Source: Alphaproteobacteria bacterium (GTDB taxonomy: Bacteria > Pseudomonadota > Alphaproteobacteria > JAGOMX01). Taken from it: a DNA stretch of 11,030 nt. The stretch spans positions 1-11,030 of the forward strand of contig JACVCA010000027.1 in assembly GCA_016742295.1 (NCBI GenBank). The letters run 5' to 3'. A program made the translations under genes and the position numbers. The notes beneath the pieces are model-generated. The model was not told where the DNA came from. It did not search any database and saw nothing but the letters and a program-made list of their open reading frames with translations. Of this stretch, positions 1 through 7,227 are shown one piece after another. The first letter of the stretch is position 1. Every line of letters begins with the position of its first letter.

Positions 1-1248
1 CCTCAAACGGAAGATGGAATTAAAAAATGTTACATTCAAACTTATGAAGATCATTTAAAATTTTTTGCAGATGATCCTTTGACCCTTCCTACAGACTTTG
101 GAAAAACTTATACTCTTAACTTATTAAATCCCTATGACCTTATTATTTATTATAGATCTGCAGTGTGGACACTTTTAAATGCATATAAGAAATCACGTGA
201 AACGAAAATACTCATCTCATCCTTGGCGTCTCATAACCAAATAATAATGGGTCCTCTCCTTTATCAAGAGGAAAATGGGATTAAAGATTTGGTTTCAATT
301 ATTAGAGCTGTCCGCCCTCATATACGCAAAATCAAGAGCAGCTTGCCTCTTTTAGAAAAAGCGGAGGGAGATCTGAATTACTTAATAGCCCTTGATCAAG
401 CCTATCAGTGGAGGGAAATTTCTTTAATACCAGAGATTCAAGAAATATTGAAGAAGGCTTTAGTGAAGCAACCTACTACAAGTAAGCCTATTGTTCAAAA
501 TGAACATTATAAGGAACCAAGCTTCTCTTTACCTGATATCTCAATTTCACAGGTTCCAACTATTGAAAAAAAAATATCTAGCTCCTCACCTCAATCCCTG
601 GAATTACCGAGCAACAGCTTGCAATTTGAAGAAAAGTCTGAACCTCAGGACCTGAAGCAAGAATTAACCCCACCTCTTTCTCAAAGTAGAAATACAAGGA
701 AAACGCAACAAGAAAAGCCAGCCCCTCTGAAACACAAGGTCAAAACCAGGCCCATGAGCAGGCCCGAGCATTCCCAGTCTTTAGATCGCCTTTTTGAAGA
801 AGAAAGTCCGACAGAAAGGGTGCGTTCCAATCTCAATTCAATATCACGAAAATTTTCTACAAGTAAGGACAAGAGAAAAGAAATAAGGGAAAGTAGTCAT
901 TCTGATGAACCTTCTACTTCTACCCCTCTCACTATACATGCTCGTCAGCAGAAAGTTCTTAGAAACCTTTTATATGGTGAGCCAAATACAATTAAAGTAG
1001 ACCAATCTTTGCGTCTTTTGAAGTCTTTTGGTTTTATTGATGAGGCTACTTCCTCCCAACATTACATGTTGAAGGCAAAATCTGTTGAATTCTGGTTAGA
1101 GGGAAAAAGAATACTCCTTGATATCCCGCTCGTTACATTAGCAGTAAATCATAAAGGAAAGCGGTATTTTAAACCTTATGTGGTTAACCGGCTTCGTAAA
1201 GCTCTTCTTTTAGCAAAGTTTGATAAGCTTTTAGATGAGCCCTCATAA
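1..1248 (+). CDS. Partial unrecognised protein with C-terminal HicA-like domain
   Basis: This is the 3' part of a longer gene. Frame 1 is open from the first base to the TAA at 1246-1248 (415 codons), so the start lies outside the window, and a TTG at 79 need not be the start. Counting from nt 1, codons 1-155 look helical and match no family I know. Codons about 157-310 are rich in Ser, Pro, Glu, Gln and Lys and are probably disordered. Codons about 320-412 resemble the small HicA mRNA-interferase fold: a helix with LLKSFGF, then SSQHYMLK with a His at nt 1060-1062 where HicA has its catalytic His, then a beta strand ending DIP, then FKPYVVNRLRKALL, which matches the HicA C-terminal helix. 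The resemblance was judged by eye. The role is unknown: it could be a toxin, an RNA-binding protein or a host-directed effector. No HicB-like gene lies downstream; the next gene is ligA, convergent 42 nt away. Confidence 0.8.
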   Translation, partial: PQTEDGIKKCYIQTYEDHLKFFADDPLTLPTDFGKTYTLNLLNPYDLIIYYRSAVWTLLNAYKKSRETKILISSLASHNQIIMGPLLYQEENGIKDLVSIIRAVRPHIRKIKSSLPLLEKAEGDLNYLIALDQAYQWREISLIPEIQEILKKALVKQPTTSKPIVQNEHYKEPSFSLPDISISQVPTIEKKISSSSPQSLELPSNSLQFEEKSEPQDLKQELTPPLSQSRNTRKTQQEKPAPLKHKVKTRPMSRPEHSQSLDRLFEEESPTERVRSNLNSISRKFSTSKDKRKEIRESSHSDEPSTSTPLTIHARQQKVLRNLLYGEPNTIKVDQSLRLLKSFGFIDEATSSQHYMLKAKSVEFWLEGKRILLDIPLVTLAVNHKGKRYFKPYVVNRLRKALLLAKFDKLLDEPS

Positions 1249-1290
1249 AACAAGTACCGAGAAAAGCAAGGTTAACAGTAGGCAAGAGAT

Positions 1291-3408
1291 TTAAGTTTGC
1301 CCAATTAATTCTAACCATTGCATCTCATCAAGAATCTGCACTCCCAACTCTTGGGCCTTTTTAGCTTTACTACCAGGGTTTTCGCCTTGGACCACAAAAT
1401 CGGTCTTTGCAGAAACGGTACTTGTTACCTTACATCCTAAACGCTCAGCTTGAGCTTTCGCTTCTGCCCGGGTTAAAAGTGTCAATATACCGGTAAACAC
1501 AACAGATTTTCCTGTGATCGGTGAATCAATCGCAGTTGAACGCATAGCATCAAGAACATGAACTTCCCCTGCTTTTTGGGGTGTACTTACCAGTTCATCA
1601 AGAACTTGTTGATTGTGCGGCTCATGAAAAAAGGCACAGAGATCACGTGCCATGCTCTCACCAATGCCGTTAATATTAATCAACTCTAAATAGTCGGGGC
1701 TATTGGGATCTTGAGCTGCTGCTTGCATTGCACCCCTCCAATTTGCGTAAGAACCATAGGTCTGAGCCAGTAACCGCGCAGTAGTTTGACCGATTTGTGG
1801 GATACCTAAGGCATAGATAAAGCGTTCAAAACTAATCTCCCGTCGTTCCTCAATGGCCTTAAATAAATTTTGAGCCGACTTTTGTCCCCAACCTTCTCGC
1901 AAACGAAGAGGCGTAAGACTGTGTCGATCTCGCTCCTCAAGATGAAACAGATCGACAGGGGTTTTTAAATATCCTTCCTGATAAAACATCTCAATATGCT
2001 TAAATCCCAAACCTTCAATATCAAAACCATGTTTTGAGACAAAATGATACAAACGTAAAGCCGCCTGAGCTGGACAAATCAATCCTCCTAAACACCGTCG
2101 TGCCACTTCCCCTTCTTTGCGGACAGCCTCACTCCCACAGGTTGGACAATGATGTGGAAAAACATAAGGTTGAGAATGAGAAGGACGCTTTTCATTAATT
2201 ACTGCGACAACCTGAGGGATAACATCTCCGGCCCGTTGAATCATCACCGTATCATCGACCCGCACATCTTTACGGATAATCTCATCCTCATTATGGAGTG
2301 TTGCCCGTGATACAATTACTCCCCCAATATTAATCGGTTTTAAGTGTGCCACCGGAGTCAATGTACCTGTTCGTCCTACTTGAATATCGATAGCTTCTAA
2401 AATAGTCTGCCCCAGTTCCGGAGGAAATTTATGGGCAAGCGCCCATCGTGGAGAACGAGCAACTTCCCCTAAACGTTTTTTCCAATCCAGACGGTTAATC
2501 TTATAAACAGCCCCATCAATATCAAACCCCAAGCTTGATCGGGATTCATTTAATGCTTTGTAATATGCCAGGACTTCAATTTCTGAATTACACACCTTGT
2601 AATCGGGAATTGTAAACCCCCAATCTCGAAGCTGCAGCAAGATGCTTTCATCTGTTTGGAAAGTATTTTCATTATAATCTACACATGCATAAGCAAGAAA
2701 CCGTAAGGGTCTTTGTGCAGTAATTTTAGGATCCAATTGTCTTAATGACCCCGCAGCAGCATTGCGAGGGTTAGCAAATGCCCTTTCACCTATTTTCTCT
2801 CGCGCTTGGTTCATTTGATTAAAGTCATTCAACATAAGATAAACTTCACCTCGAATAGAAATCTCTTGTGGGATATAAGAGCCCTTAAGGGTGTGAGGAA
2901 TATCAGCAACGGTCTTAAGGTTTTCCGTGATATCCTCCCCCATTATTCCATTTCCCCGAGTGGCACCTACTTGCAATATACCATTAAGATAGATAAGCGA
3001 AGCTGAAAGACCATCAATTTTAGGTTCAGCTACAATTTGAATGGTCTCTTGAGGAGAAAGTCCTAGAAACCTTCTAATACGATCAAAAAAATGCGCCACT
3101 TCCTCAGGAGAAAATGCATTATCAAGAGATAACATAGGTTGACGATGTTGGACTTTCTTGAAAGCATTTGAAATGGGAGCGCCCACGCGTTTTGAAGGAC
3201 TTGCAGATTGAATGAATTGCGGAAAACGGGCTTCAAGCTCGGCCAGTCTTTGACGTAGGGCATCATAGACGCTATCACTTATAACAGGATTATCTTCAAC
3301 ATGATAGCATTTGTCATGATAGAAGATTTCAGCTGTGAGTTGTTTGATTTCGTTTTCTGCCTCCCTATCCTCAAGTTGCCCGACAGGTTTTAATATGTTG
3401 CCACTCAA
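1291..3408 (-). CDS. ligA: NAD+-dependent DNA ligase LigA
   Basis: LigA seals nicks in duplex DNA using NAD+ in replication and repair. The 705 residues are near the usual 650-720 for the family, and all parts are present. The N-terminal Ia region includes DSVYDAL (45-51). The adenylation domain has the active-site motif KIDG at 130-133, with Lys130 as the nucleotide acceptor. An OB fold lies at about 340-415. A four-Cys zinc finger has Cys421, 424, 439 and 445. Helix-hairpin-helix repeats span about 500-600, and a C-terminal BRCT domain spans about 631-705. The start is TTG, supported by AAGGA seven bases upstream (3416-3420). The start overlaps the recN stop by four bases (TTGA), which suggests translational coupling. 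It is the last gene of the minus-strand series, and no clear terminator is seen before the convergent gene ending at 1248. Confidence 0.97.
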   Translation of the reverse strand: MSGNILKPVGQLEDREAENEIKQLTAEIFYHDKCYHVEDNPVISDSVYDALRQRLAELEARFPQFIQSASPSKRVGAPISNAFKKVQHRQPMLSLDNAFSPEEVAHFFDRIRRFLGLSPQETIQIVAEPKIDGLSASLIYLNGILQVGATRGNGIMGEDITENLKTVADIPHTLKGSYIPQEISIRGEVYLMLNDFNQMNQAREKIGERAFANPRNAAAGSLRQLDPKITAQRPLRFLAYACVDYNENTFQTDESILLQLRDWGFTIPDYKVCNSEIEVLAYYKALNESRSSLGFDIDGAVYKINRLDWKKRLGEVARSPRWALAHKFPPELGQTILEAIDIQVGRTGTLTPVAHLKPINIGGVIVSRATLHNEDEIIRKDVRVDDTVMIQRAGDVIPQVVAVINEKRPSHSQPYVFPHHCPTCGSEAVRKEGEVARRCLGGLICPAQAALRLYHFVSKHGFDIEGLGFKHIEMFYQEGYLKTPVDLFHLEERDRHSLTPLRLREGWGQKSAQNLFKAIEERREISFERFIYALGIPQIGQTTARLLAQTYGSYANWRGAMQAAAQDPNSPDYLELININGIGESMARDLCAFFHEPHNQQVLDELVSTPQKAGEVHVLDAMRSTAIDSPITGKSVVFTGILTLLTRAEAKAQAERLGCKVTSTVSAKTDFVVQGENPGSKAKKAQELGVQILDEMQWLELIGQT

Positions 3409-5072
3409 CCTGCTATCCTTTCGAGCATCAATTGATCAGCAGCGGCACGGGCCTCATCGGTAATTTTATCTCCTGAAAGCATCCTTGCAACCTCTTCGCG
3501 ACGTTGCGGTAAATCAAGCAGAGTCGCATTTGTTTGTACGGTCTGATCTTGAATATTTTTTTCAATCCGCCAATGATATGAAGCCATAGATGCAACTTGA
3601 GGAGAGTGGGTAATTACTAAAACTTGTAGGGTTCTTCCCAAGTGCGCTAGACGTTCTCCCACAGCACGTGCCACAGCCCCTCCAACACCACTGTCGATTT
3701 CATCAAAGATGAATGTTGAAATGTTCCCCGCTTGAGCTAATACGACTTTCAAAGCAAGCATTAATCGTGACCTTTCTCCTCCTGAAGCAATCAACCCTAG
3801 CCCTCCAAAAGGCATCCCAGGATTAGGGGCAATTTCAAATTCAACTTTATCAATTCCCTCAGCGCTCCATTGTGTTTCAGGCAAAGTCTGAAATTGTGTT
3901 CTGAATCTTGCTTTATCCATTTTTAAGGGTGGAAGTTCAGCAAGAACCAATTCATCTAGCTTCAGAGCAGCAGCTTGACGAGCACGGCTCAAATTTAGGG
4001 CAGCTTCATAATAACGTGTTGCTGCAATTTTGGATATCTCTTGAAGTTCTTGCAAATGCCCTTCATTATTTTCAAGCGTATGCAACTGCGCCTTATACTT
4101 GTCTCTAAGAGTAGCCAATTCATCAATCGTACAGCCATGTTTGCGAGCTAGGGCCCGCAATTTAAAAAGACGCTCTTCTAAATGCTCAAGTGCGCTCCTA
4201 TCTTCAGGAATTTCACTCAAAATGCTTTGCATAAGGCTTAGAGCTTCAGTAGTTTCTGCTGTTGCACGATCTAGGGTTTCTAAGATAGGGGTCAAACGCT
4301 CAACTGCCATCTCACGCACCTTTTCGAGTAAGCGATAAGCTATATTTAAGCGATTCTCTGCGCCTCCTTCTCCGACAAGTTGATCAAATGTAGATTGAAG
4401 TGCTTCAACAAGTTTAGCAGCATGCATAAGAAAGTTGCGTTTTTGCGTCAACTCTTCTTCTTCACCTGCCTTGAGGTCAATTATATCGAGCTCATCAAGA
4501 GTATGTCTCAAAAAATTCTCATTAGTTCGCATATCTACTGCTGCCTGTGCCGCCTCTTGATAAGCTACAAGAGCACTTTTCCACTCACTATAAAGTAATG
4601 CCACCTTGGAACATTCCGTTCCTAATTGTGCATACCCATCAAGGAACGTACGATGTGAACTGGGATCTAGGAGACGGTCAAATTGCCCGTGGATTTCAAT
4701 CAGAGATTCGCCTATTTTTTTAAGAAAGCCAACACTAACAGGTTGGTCATTAATAAAAGCCCGACTTTTTCCATCACTTTCAAGAATGCGTCTTAAAATA
4801 AGGGGGTTATCACAATCCAAACCTTGTTCGCCCAATAAATCAAAAGCAGGATGATTTTGATTCACTGAAAACTCAGCAGTCACAATAGAACGGTCAGCAC
4901 CAGAACGAACCAAACGGCTACTACTACGTTCTCCTAATGCTAATCCCAGAGCGTCTAAGAGAATAGACTTTCCTGCACCCGTTTCACCGGTCAAAACACA
5001 TAAACCACTCTCAAACACCACATCTAAGCGCTCAATAATGACAACGTCACGAATGGACAGAGCACGCAGCAT
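3405..5072 (-). CDS. recN: DNA repair protein RecN (SMC-like ATPase)
   Basis: RecN is a cytoplasmic SMC-family ATPase that acts early in RecA-dependent repair of double-strand breaks. The 555 residues match the family length. The N-terminal half-ATPase has Walker A GETGAGKS at 29-36 and the RecN-type block IEIHGQFD at 125-132. A long coiled-coil arm spans about 155-370, rich in Glu, Leu, Lys and Arg. The C-terminal half has the ABC signature SGGER at 430-434, Walker B FIFDEID at 454-460 followed by SGVGG, and the switch His489 in ITHSPQVA. No catalytic motif is missing. The ATG start lies nine bases after the bamD stop. A GGAAGGA (5085-5091) sits 12 bases upstream, a rather long spacing. The gene overlaps ligA by four bases and is probably cotranscribed with bamD and ligA. 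Confidence 0.97.
   Translation of the reverse strand: MLRALSIRDVVIIERLDVVFESGLCVLTGETGAGKSILLDALGLALGERSSSRLVRSGADRSIVTAEFSVNQNHPAFDLLGEQGLDCDNPLILRRILESDGKSRAFINDQPVSVGFLKKIGESLIEIHGQFDRLLDPSSHRTFLDGYAQLGTECSKVALLYSEWKSALVAYQEAAQAAVDMRTNENFLRHTLDELDIIDLKAGEEEELTQKRNFLMHAAKLVEALQSTFDQLVGEGGAENRLNIAYRLLEKVREMAVERLTPILETLDRATAETTEALSLMQSILSEIPEDRSALEHLEERLFKLRALARKHGCTIDELATLRDKYKAQLHTLENNEGHLQELQEISKIAATRYYEAALNLSRARQAAALKLDELVLAELPPLKMDKARFRTQFQTLPETQWSAEGIDKVEFEIAPNPGMPFGGLGLIASGGERSRLMLALKVVLAQAGNISTFIFDEIDSGVGGAVARAVGERLAHLGRTLQVLVITHSPQVASMASYHWRIEKNIQDQTVQTNATLLDLPQRREEVARMLSGDKITDEARAAADQLMLERIAG
3416..3420 (-). promoter_or_regulatory. Ribosome binding site of ligA supporting a TTG start
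   Basis: On the minus strand AAGGA lies seven bases before TTG at 3408-3406, within the last codons of recN. The good spacing, and a start that overlaps the recN TGA, favour this TTG. The next in-frame ATG (Met92) would remove the NAD+-binding Ia region. Confidence 0.7.
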
Positions 5073-5081
5073 AGAGAAATT

Positions 5082-5933
5082 TTATCCTTCCAAGCGCTTG
5101 CCTAGTAAACGATTCAACCATGAAGCCTTAACTTTCTCTTCATCAGGCCTTAAATCAACTCCCTTAAGTAAGAAGAAACTATCTGCATACCAAGCACTTC
5201 CTGGAAAATTATGCCCTAGAACAGCAGCTGCAGCTTGCGCTTCTTCTTTTAATCCCAGCGATAAATAACTTTCGGTTAAACGATGAAGAGCTTCCGGGCA
5301 ATGAGTGGTTGTCTGATACTTCTCTACAACCTGCCTAAAACGATTGATTGCTGAGAGATAAGCACCCCGCTTGAGGTAGTAGCGGCCTACGCTCATTTCT
5401 TTACCTGCTAAGTGATCACGTGTAAGATCAAGTTTAAGCTGCGCATCTTTTGCATATTTAGTTTCAGGAAAACGTTTCACCACTTCTTCAAGGGCACTTA
5501 AAGCGAGCTCGGCCATTTTCTGATCACGCTTAACTGTATAAATTTGTTCATAATGACATAGCGCCAATAGATAATGGGCATAAGCTGCATCTTCATGCCC
5601 TGGGTGCAATTGAATAAAAGTTTGTAGGCTGGCAGTAGCTTTCTCGTATTTCTGATTTTGATAATGAGCGAAGGCAGCCATAAGTTGAGATTTTGTAGCC
5701 CACTTCGAATATGGATGCTGACGATCAACTTCATCAAAAATCTTAGCTGCCTTTTCATAGCTCTCAGCCTTTAGCTCTTCCATCCCTTGAGTGTAAAGCT
5801 CCTCGACTGGACGGTCTTCAAGCAGTTCATCATCGCTATTACTGCAAGCCGTCACTAATCCCATCATCAGGCTCAAGAAAAAGAGATATTGTAAGGTTGT
5901 ATTTTTTTTAAGAGGCATGGACATTTTTTCCAC
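5082..5933 (-). CDS. bamD: Outer-membrane assembly lipoprotein BamD (ComL)
   Basis: BamD is an essential lipoprotein of the BAM complex, anchored on the periplasmic face of the outer membrane, where it works with BamA to insert beta-barrel proteins. From the GTG start, residues 7-29 form a lipoprotein signal peptide (Lys-Lys, hydrophobic core, LVTA) with the lipidated Cys30. Ser at +2 fits outer-membrane sorting. Residues about 45-255 form TPR-like helical pairs with family-typical strings such as DRQHPYSKWA (70-79), FPETKYAKDAQLKL (155-168) and GRYYLKRGAYLSAINRF (183-199). The start is uncertain: GTG at 5933, ATG at 5924 and ATG at 5918 are all in frame, none has a strong ribosome binding site, and all keep the signal peptide. 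A candidate promoter lies 40-75 bases upstream, so it may be expressed apart from lpxC as well as with it. Confidence 0.95.
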   Translation of the reverse strand: MEKMSMPLKKNTTLQYLFFLSLMMGLVTACSNSDDELLEDRPVEELYTQGMEELKAESYEKAAKIFDEVDRQHPYSKWATKSQLMAAFAHYQNQKYEKATASLQTFIQLHPGHEDAAYAHYLLALCHYEQIYTVKRDQKMAELALSALEEVVKRFPETKYAKDAQLKLDLTRDHLAGKEMSVGRYYLKRGAYLSAINRFRQVVEKYQTTTHCPEALHRLTESYLSLGLKEEAQAAAAVLGHNFPGSAWYADSFFLLKGVDLRPDEEKVKASWLNRLLGKRLEG

Positions 5934-5974
5934 GATGCTTCACCGGATTTTTTAAAGATTTTCAGCAAGAATAA

Positions 5975-6006
5975 AGTATAGCACTGCTTTAACCTTAGGT
6001 TTTAAA
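5975..6006 (-). promoter_or_regulatory. Candidate sigma-70 promoter for bamD-recN-ligA
   Basis: The minus strand reads TGCTATACT (rc of 5975-5983): a -10 hexamer TATACT with the extended TGn element. The -35 is poor; the region 17 bases upstream reads AAAACC. The transcript would start near 5968, giving a leader of about 35 nt before the GTG. Judged by eye only. Confidence 0.4.
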
Positions 6007-6048
6007 ATTTCTTTCTTTTATAAGAGAAAAAATTGAAGACAGCAACAA

Positions 6049-6083
6049 ATTTGACTCAAGAGATCTTCTCACCCAGGTCAAAT
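6049..6083. repeat. Imperfect hairpin between lpxC and bamD
   Basis: Outer arms ATTTGAC (6049-6055) and GTCAAAT (6077-6083) are exact reverse complements. Inside them GAGA (6060-6063) pairs with TCTC (6067-6070) around a three-base loop, leaving an internal loop of four and six bases. No run of T directly follows on either strand, so it is not a standard terminator. It could be an RNA structure in the lpxC-bamD transcript, a weak transcription brake or a protein-binding site. Confidence 0.4.
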
Positions 6084-6114
6084 CTCAATATTTAAAAATA
6101 ATGCTAAAAAAAAG

Positions 6115-7122
6115 TTACGCTACTACTGCCGTCCCAGTTGTCATTACGGGTGAAATCAAAGGCCAAGAGTGTAAGTCTTCTCTCTCAGGCACAACGAAAC
6201 ACCAAGCAAGCGGATCCGCAAAGAGTGCATTTAAGAGCATGCTTTGCATATGATGGCCACATTGTACCCCTTTGAAATGCCCCTCAATTGGCGCACCTGC
6301 TAGATATAAATCCCCTAAAGCATCTAAGACTTTATGACGAACACACTCATCAGGATAACGGAAACCTTCTGGGTTCAGAATCTGGTCTTGGTCAATCACC
6401 ACAGCATTTTCCAGGGAACCACCCTTTGCCAAGCCTAATGACCAAAGATGTTCAACCTCTTGACGAAAACCAAAAGTCCGCGCACGGATAATATCGCGTT
6501 TAAAAGATGCAGGCGATCCATCGAACTCATAAAATTGAGCAGCAAGCTTTGCACGTTCATTAAAACTAAATTGACAACTTACACTAAAAGTTCCTGCCGG
6601 ACTTAAGGAAACCATGCTTTTTCCACGCTTAACAGTAATGGTTTTTAAGACTTTAATAAATCCACGCAAGGCTTTCTGTTCAGAGATACCGGCTGCCTCA
6701 ATTAAATCAACGAAAGGCTCAGCACTGCCATCCATAATAGGTACTTCAGGTCCATCTAGTTCAATTGTAAGGTTATCAATTTCACACGCATAAAGCGCTG
6801 CCATTATATGTTCGATCGTGCTAACAGTAACTCCTTGGTTATTACCAATTTTGGTACATAGCATGGTGTCAACCACATAATCCCACCGCGCAGGAATTGG
6901 ATCGTACAGTTTAGATTGATCGGTTCTAATAAATACGATCCCCGTTCCAATAGAAGCAGGCTTAAGAGTCATTGTAATTTGTTGACCAGAATGTACTCCT
7001 ATGCCCTGACATGTCACGGGTCTACGAATGGTTTTTTGTCTTTCAAGGGTTTGAGCTCTCCCTTCTTGAGACCGAAATTGGGTTTGAGGCCAAACCTTCT
7101 TCAAGGTATTTGCGTTTAGCAT
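6115..7122 (-). CDS. lpxC: UDP-3-O-acyl-N-acetylglucosamine deacetylase LpxC
   Basis: LpxC is the zinc-dependent cytoplasmic enzyme of the committed step of lipid A synthesis, removing acetate from UDP-3-O-acyl-GlcNAc. The 335 residues hold both halves of the family fold. STIEHIMAAL (101-110) carries Glu104 and His105. VRHKVLDALGD (261-271) carries zinc ligands His263 and Asp267 plus Lys264. His290 in QCGHH matches the catalytic His of the KSGH motif in the E. coli enzyme. VPIMDGSAEPF (127-137) and RARTFGF (213-219) are also typical. The protein begins about 25 residues before the usual N-terminus; the family block starts near TIRRPVTCQGIGVHSG (31-46), and there is no later Met before residue 51. 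The ribosome binding site is weak. LPS is therefore probably made. In many alphaproteobacteria ftsZ lies upstream; here it is a CCA-adding enzyme. Confidence 0.97.
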   Translation of the reverse strand: MLNANTLKKVWPQTQFRSQEGRAQTLERQKTIRRPVTCQGIGVHSGQQITMTLKPASIGTGIVFIRTDQSKLYDPIPARWDYVVDTMLCTKIGNNQGVTVSTIEHIMAALYACEIDNLTIELDGPEVPIMDGSAEPFVDLIEAAGISEQKALRGFIKVLKTITVKRGKSMVSLSPAGTFSVSCQFSFNERAKLAAQFYEFDGSPASFKRDIIRARTFGFRQEVEHLWSLGLAKGGSLENAVVIDQDQILNPEGFRYPDECVRHKVLDALGDLYLAGAPIEGHFKGVQCGHHMQSMLLNALFADPLAWCFVVPEREDLHSWPLISPVMTTGTAVVA

Positions 7123-7161
7123 GTCATAAAATGATCTTATAAATAAATTGAAATTACTTTT

Positions 7162-7190
7162 AGATTATGTTCGTTTTATATTGAGCGCAA
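7162..7190 (-). promoter_or_regulatory. Weak candidate promoter for lpxC
   Basis: In the 105-nt spacer between cca and lpxC the minus strand has TTGCGC (7190-7185), 17 bases, then TAATCT (7167-7162); a better -10, CATAAT, is offset by two bases. The region is very AT-rich, so chance matches are likely. Without this promoter lpxC would depend on readthrough from cca. Confidence 0.25.
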
Positions 7191-7227
7191 TTGGCCGTAT
7201 ATTACAGTTTATTACGATTATAAAAGC

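Noticed and set aside
79..81. TTG as the start codon of the first plus-strand gene
   Set aside because: The frame is open from the first base of the window, there is no ribosome binding site before the TTG, and the upstream codons look like normal protein. The gene is more likely cut by the window edge.
1249..1290. A bidirectional terminator between the convergent first gene and ligA
   Set aside because: No inverted repeat of useful length with a T run is visible in the 42-nt spacer on either strand.
3908..5268. Several plus-strand open frames of 66-82 codons opposite recN and bamD
   Set aside because: They lie wholly or almost wholly opposite well-supported genes, have no ribosome binding sites that stand out and give no recognisable protein.
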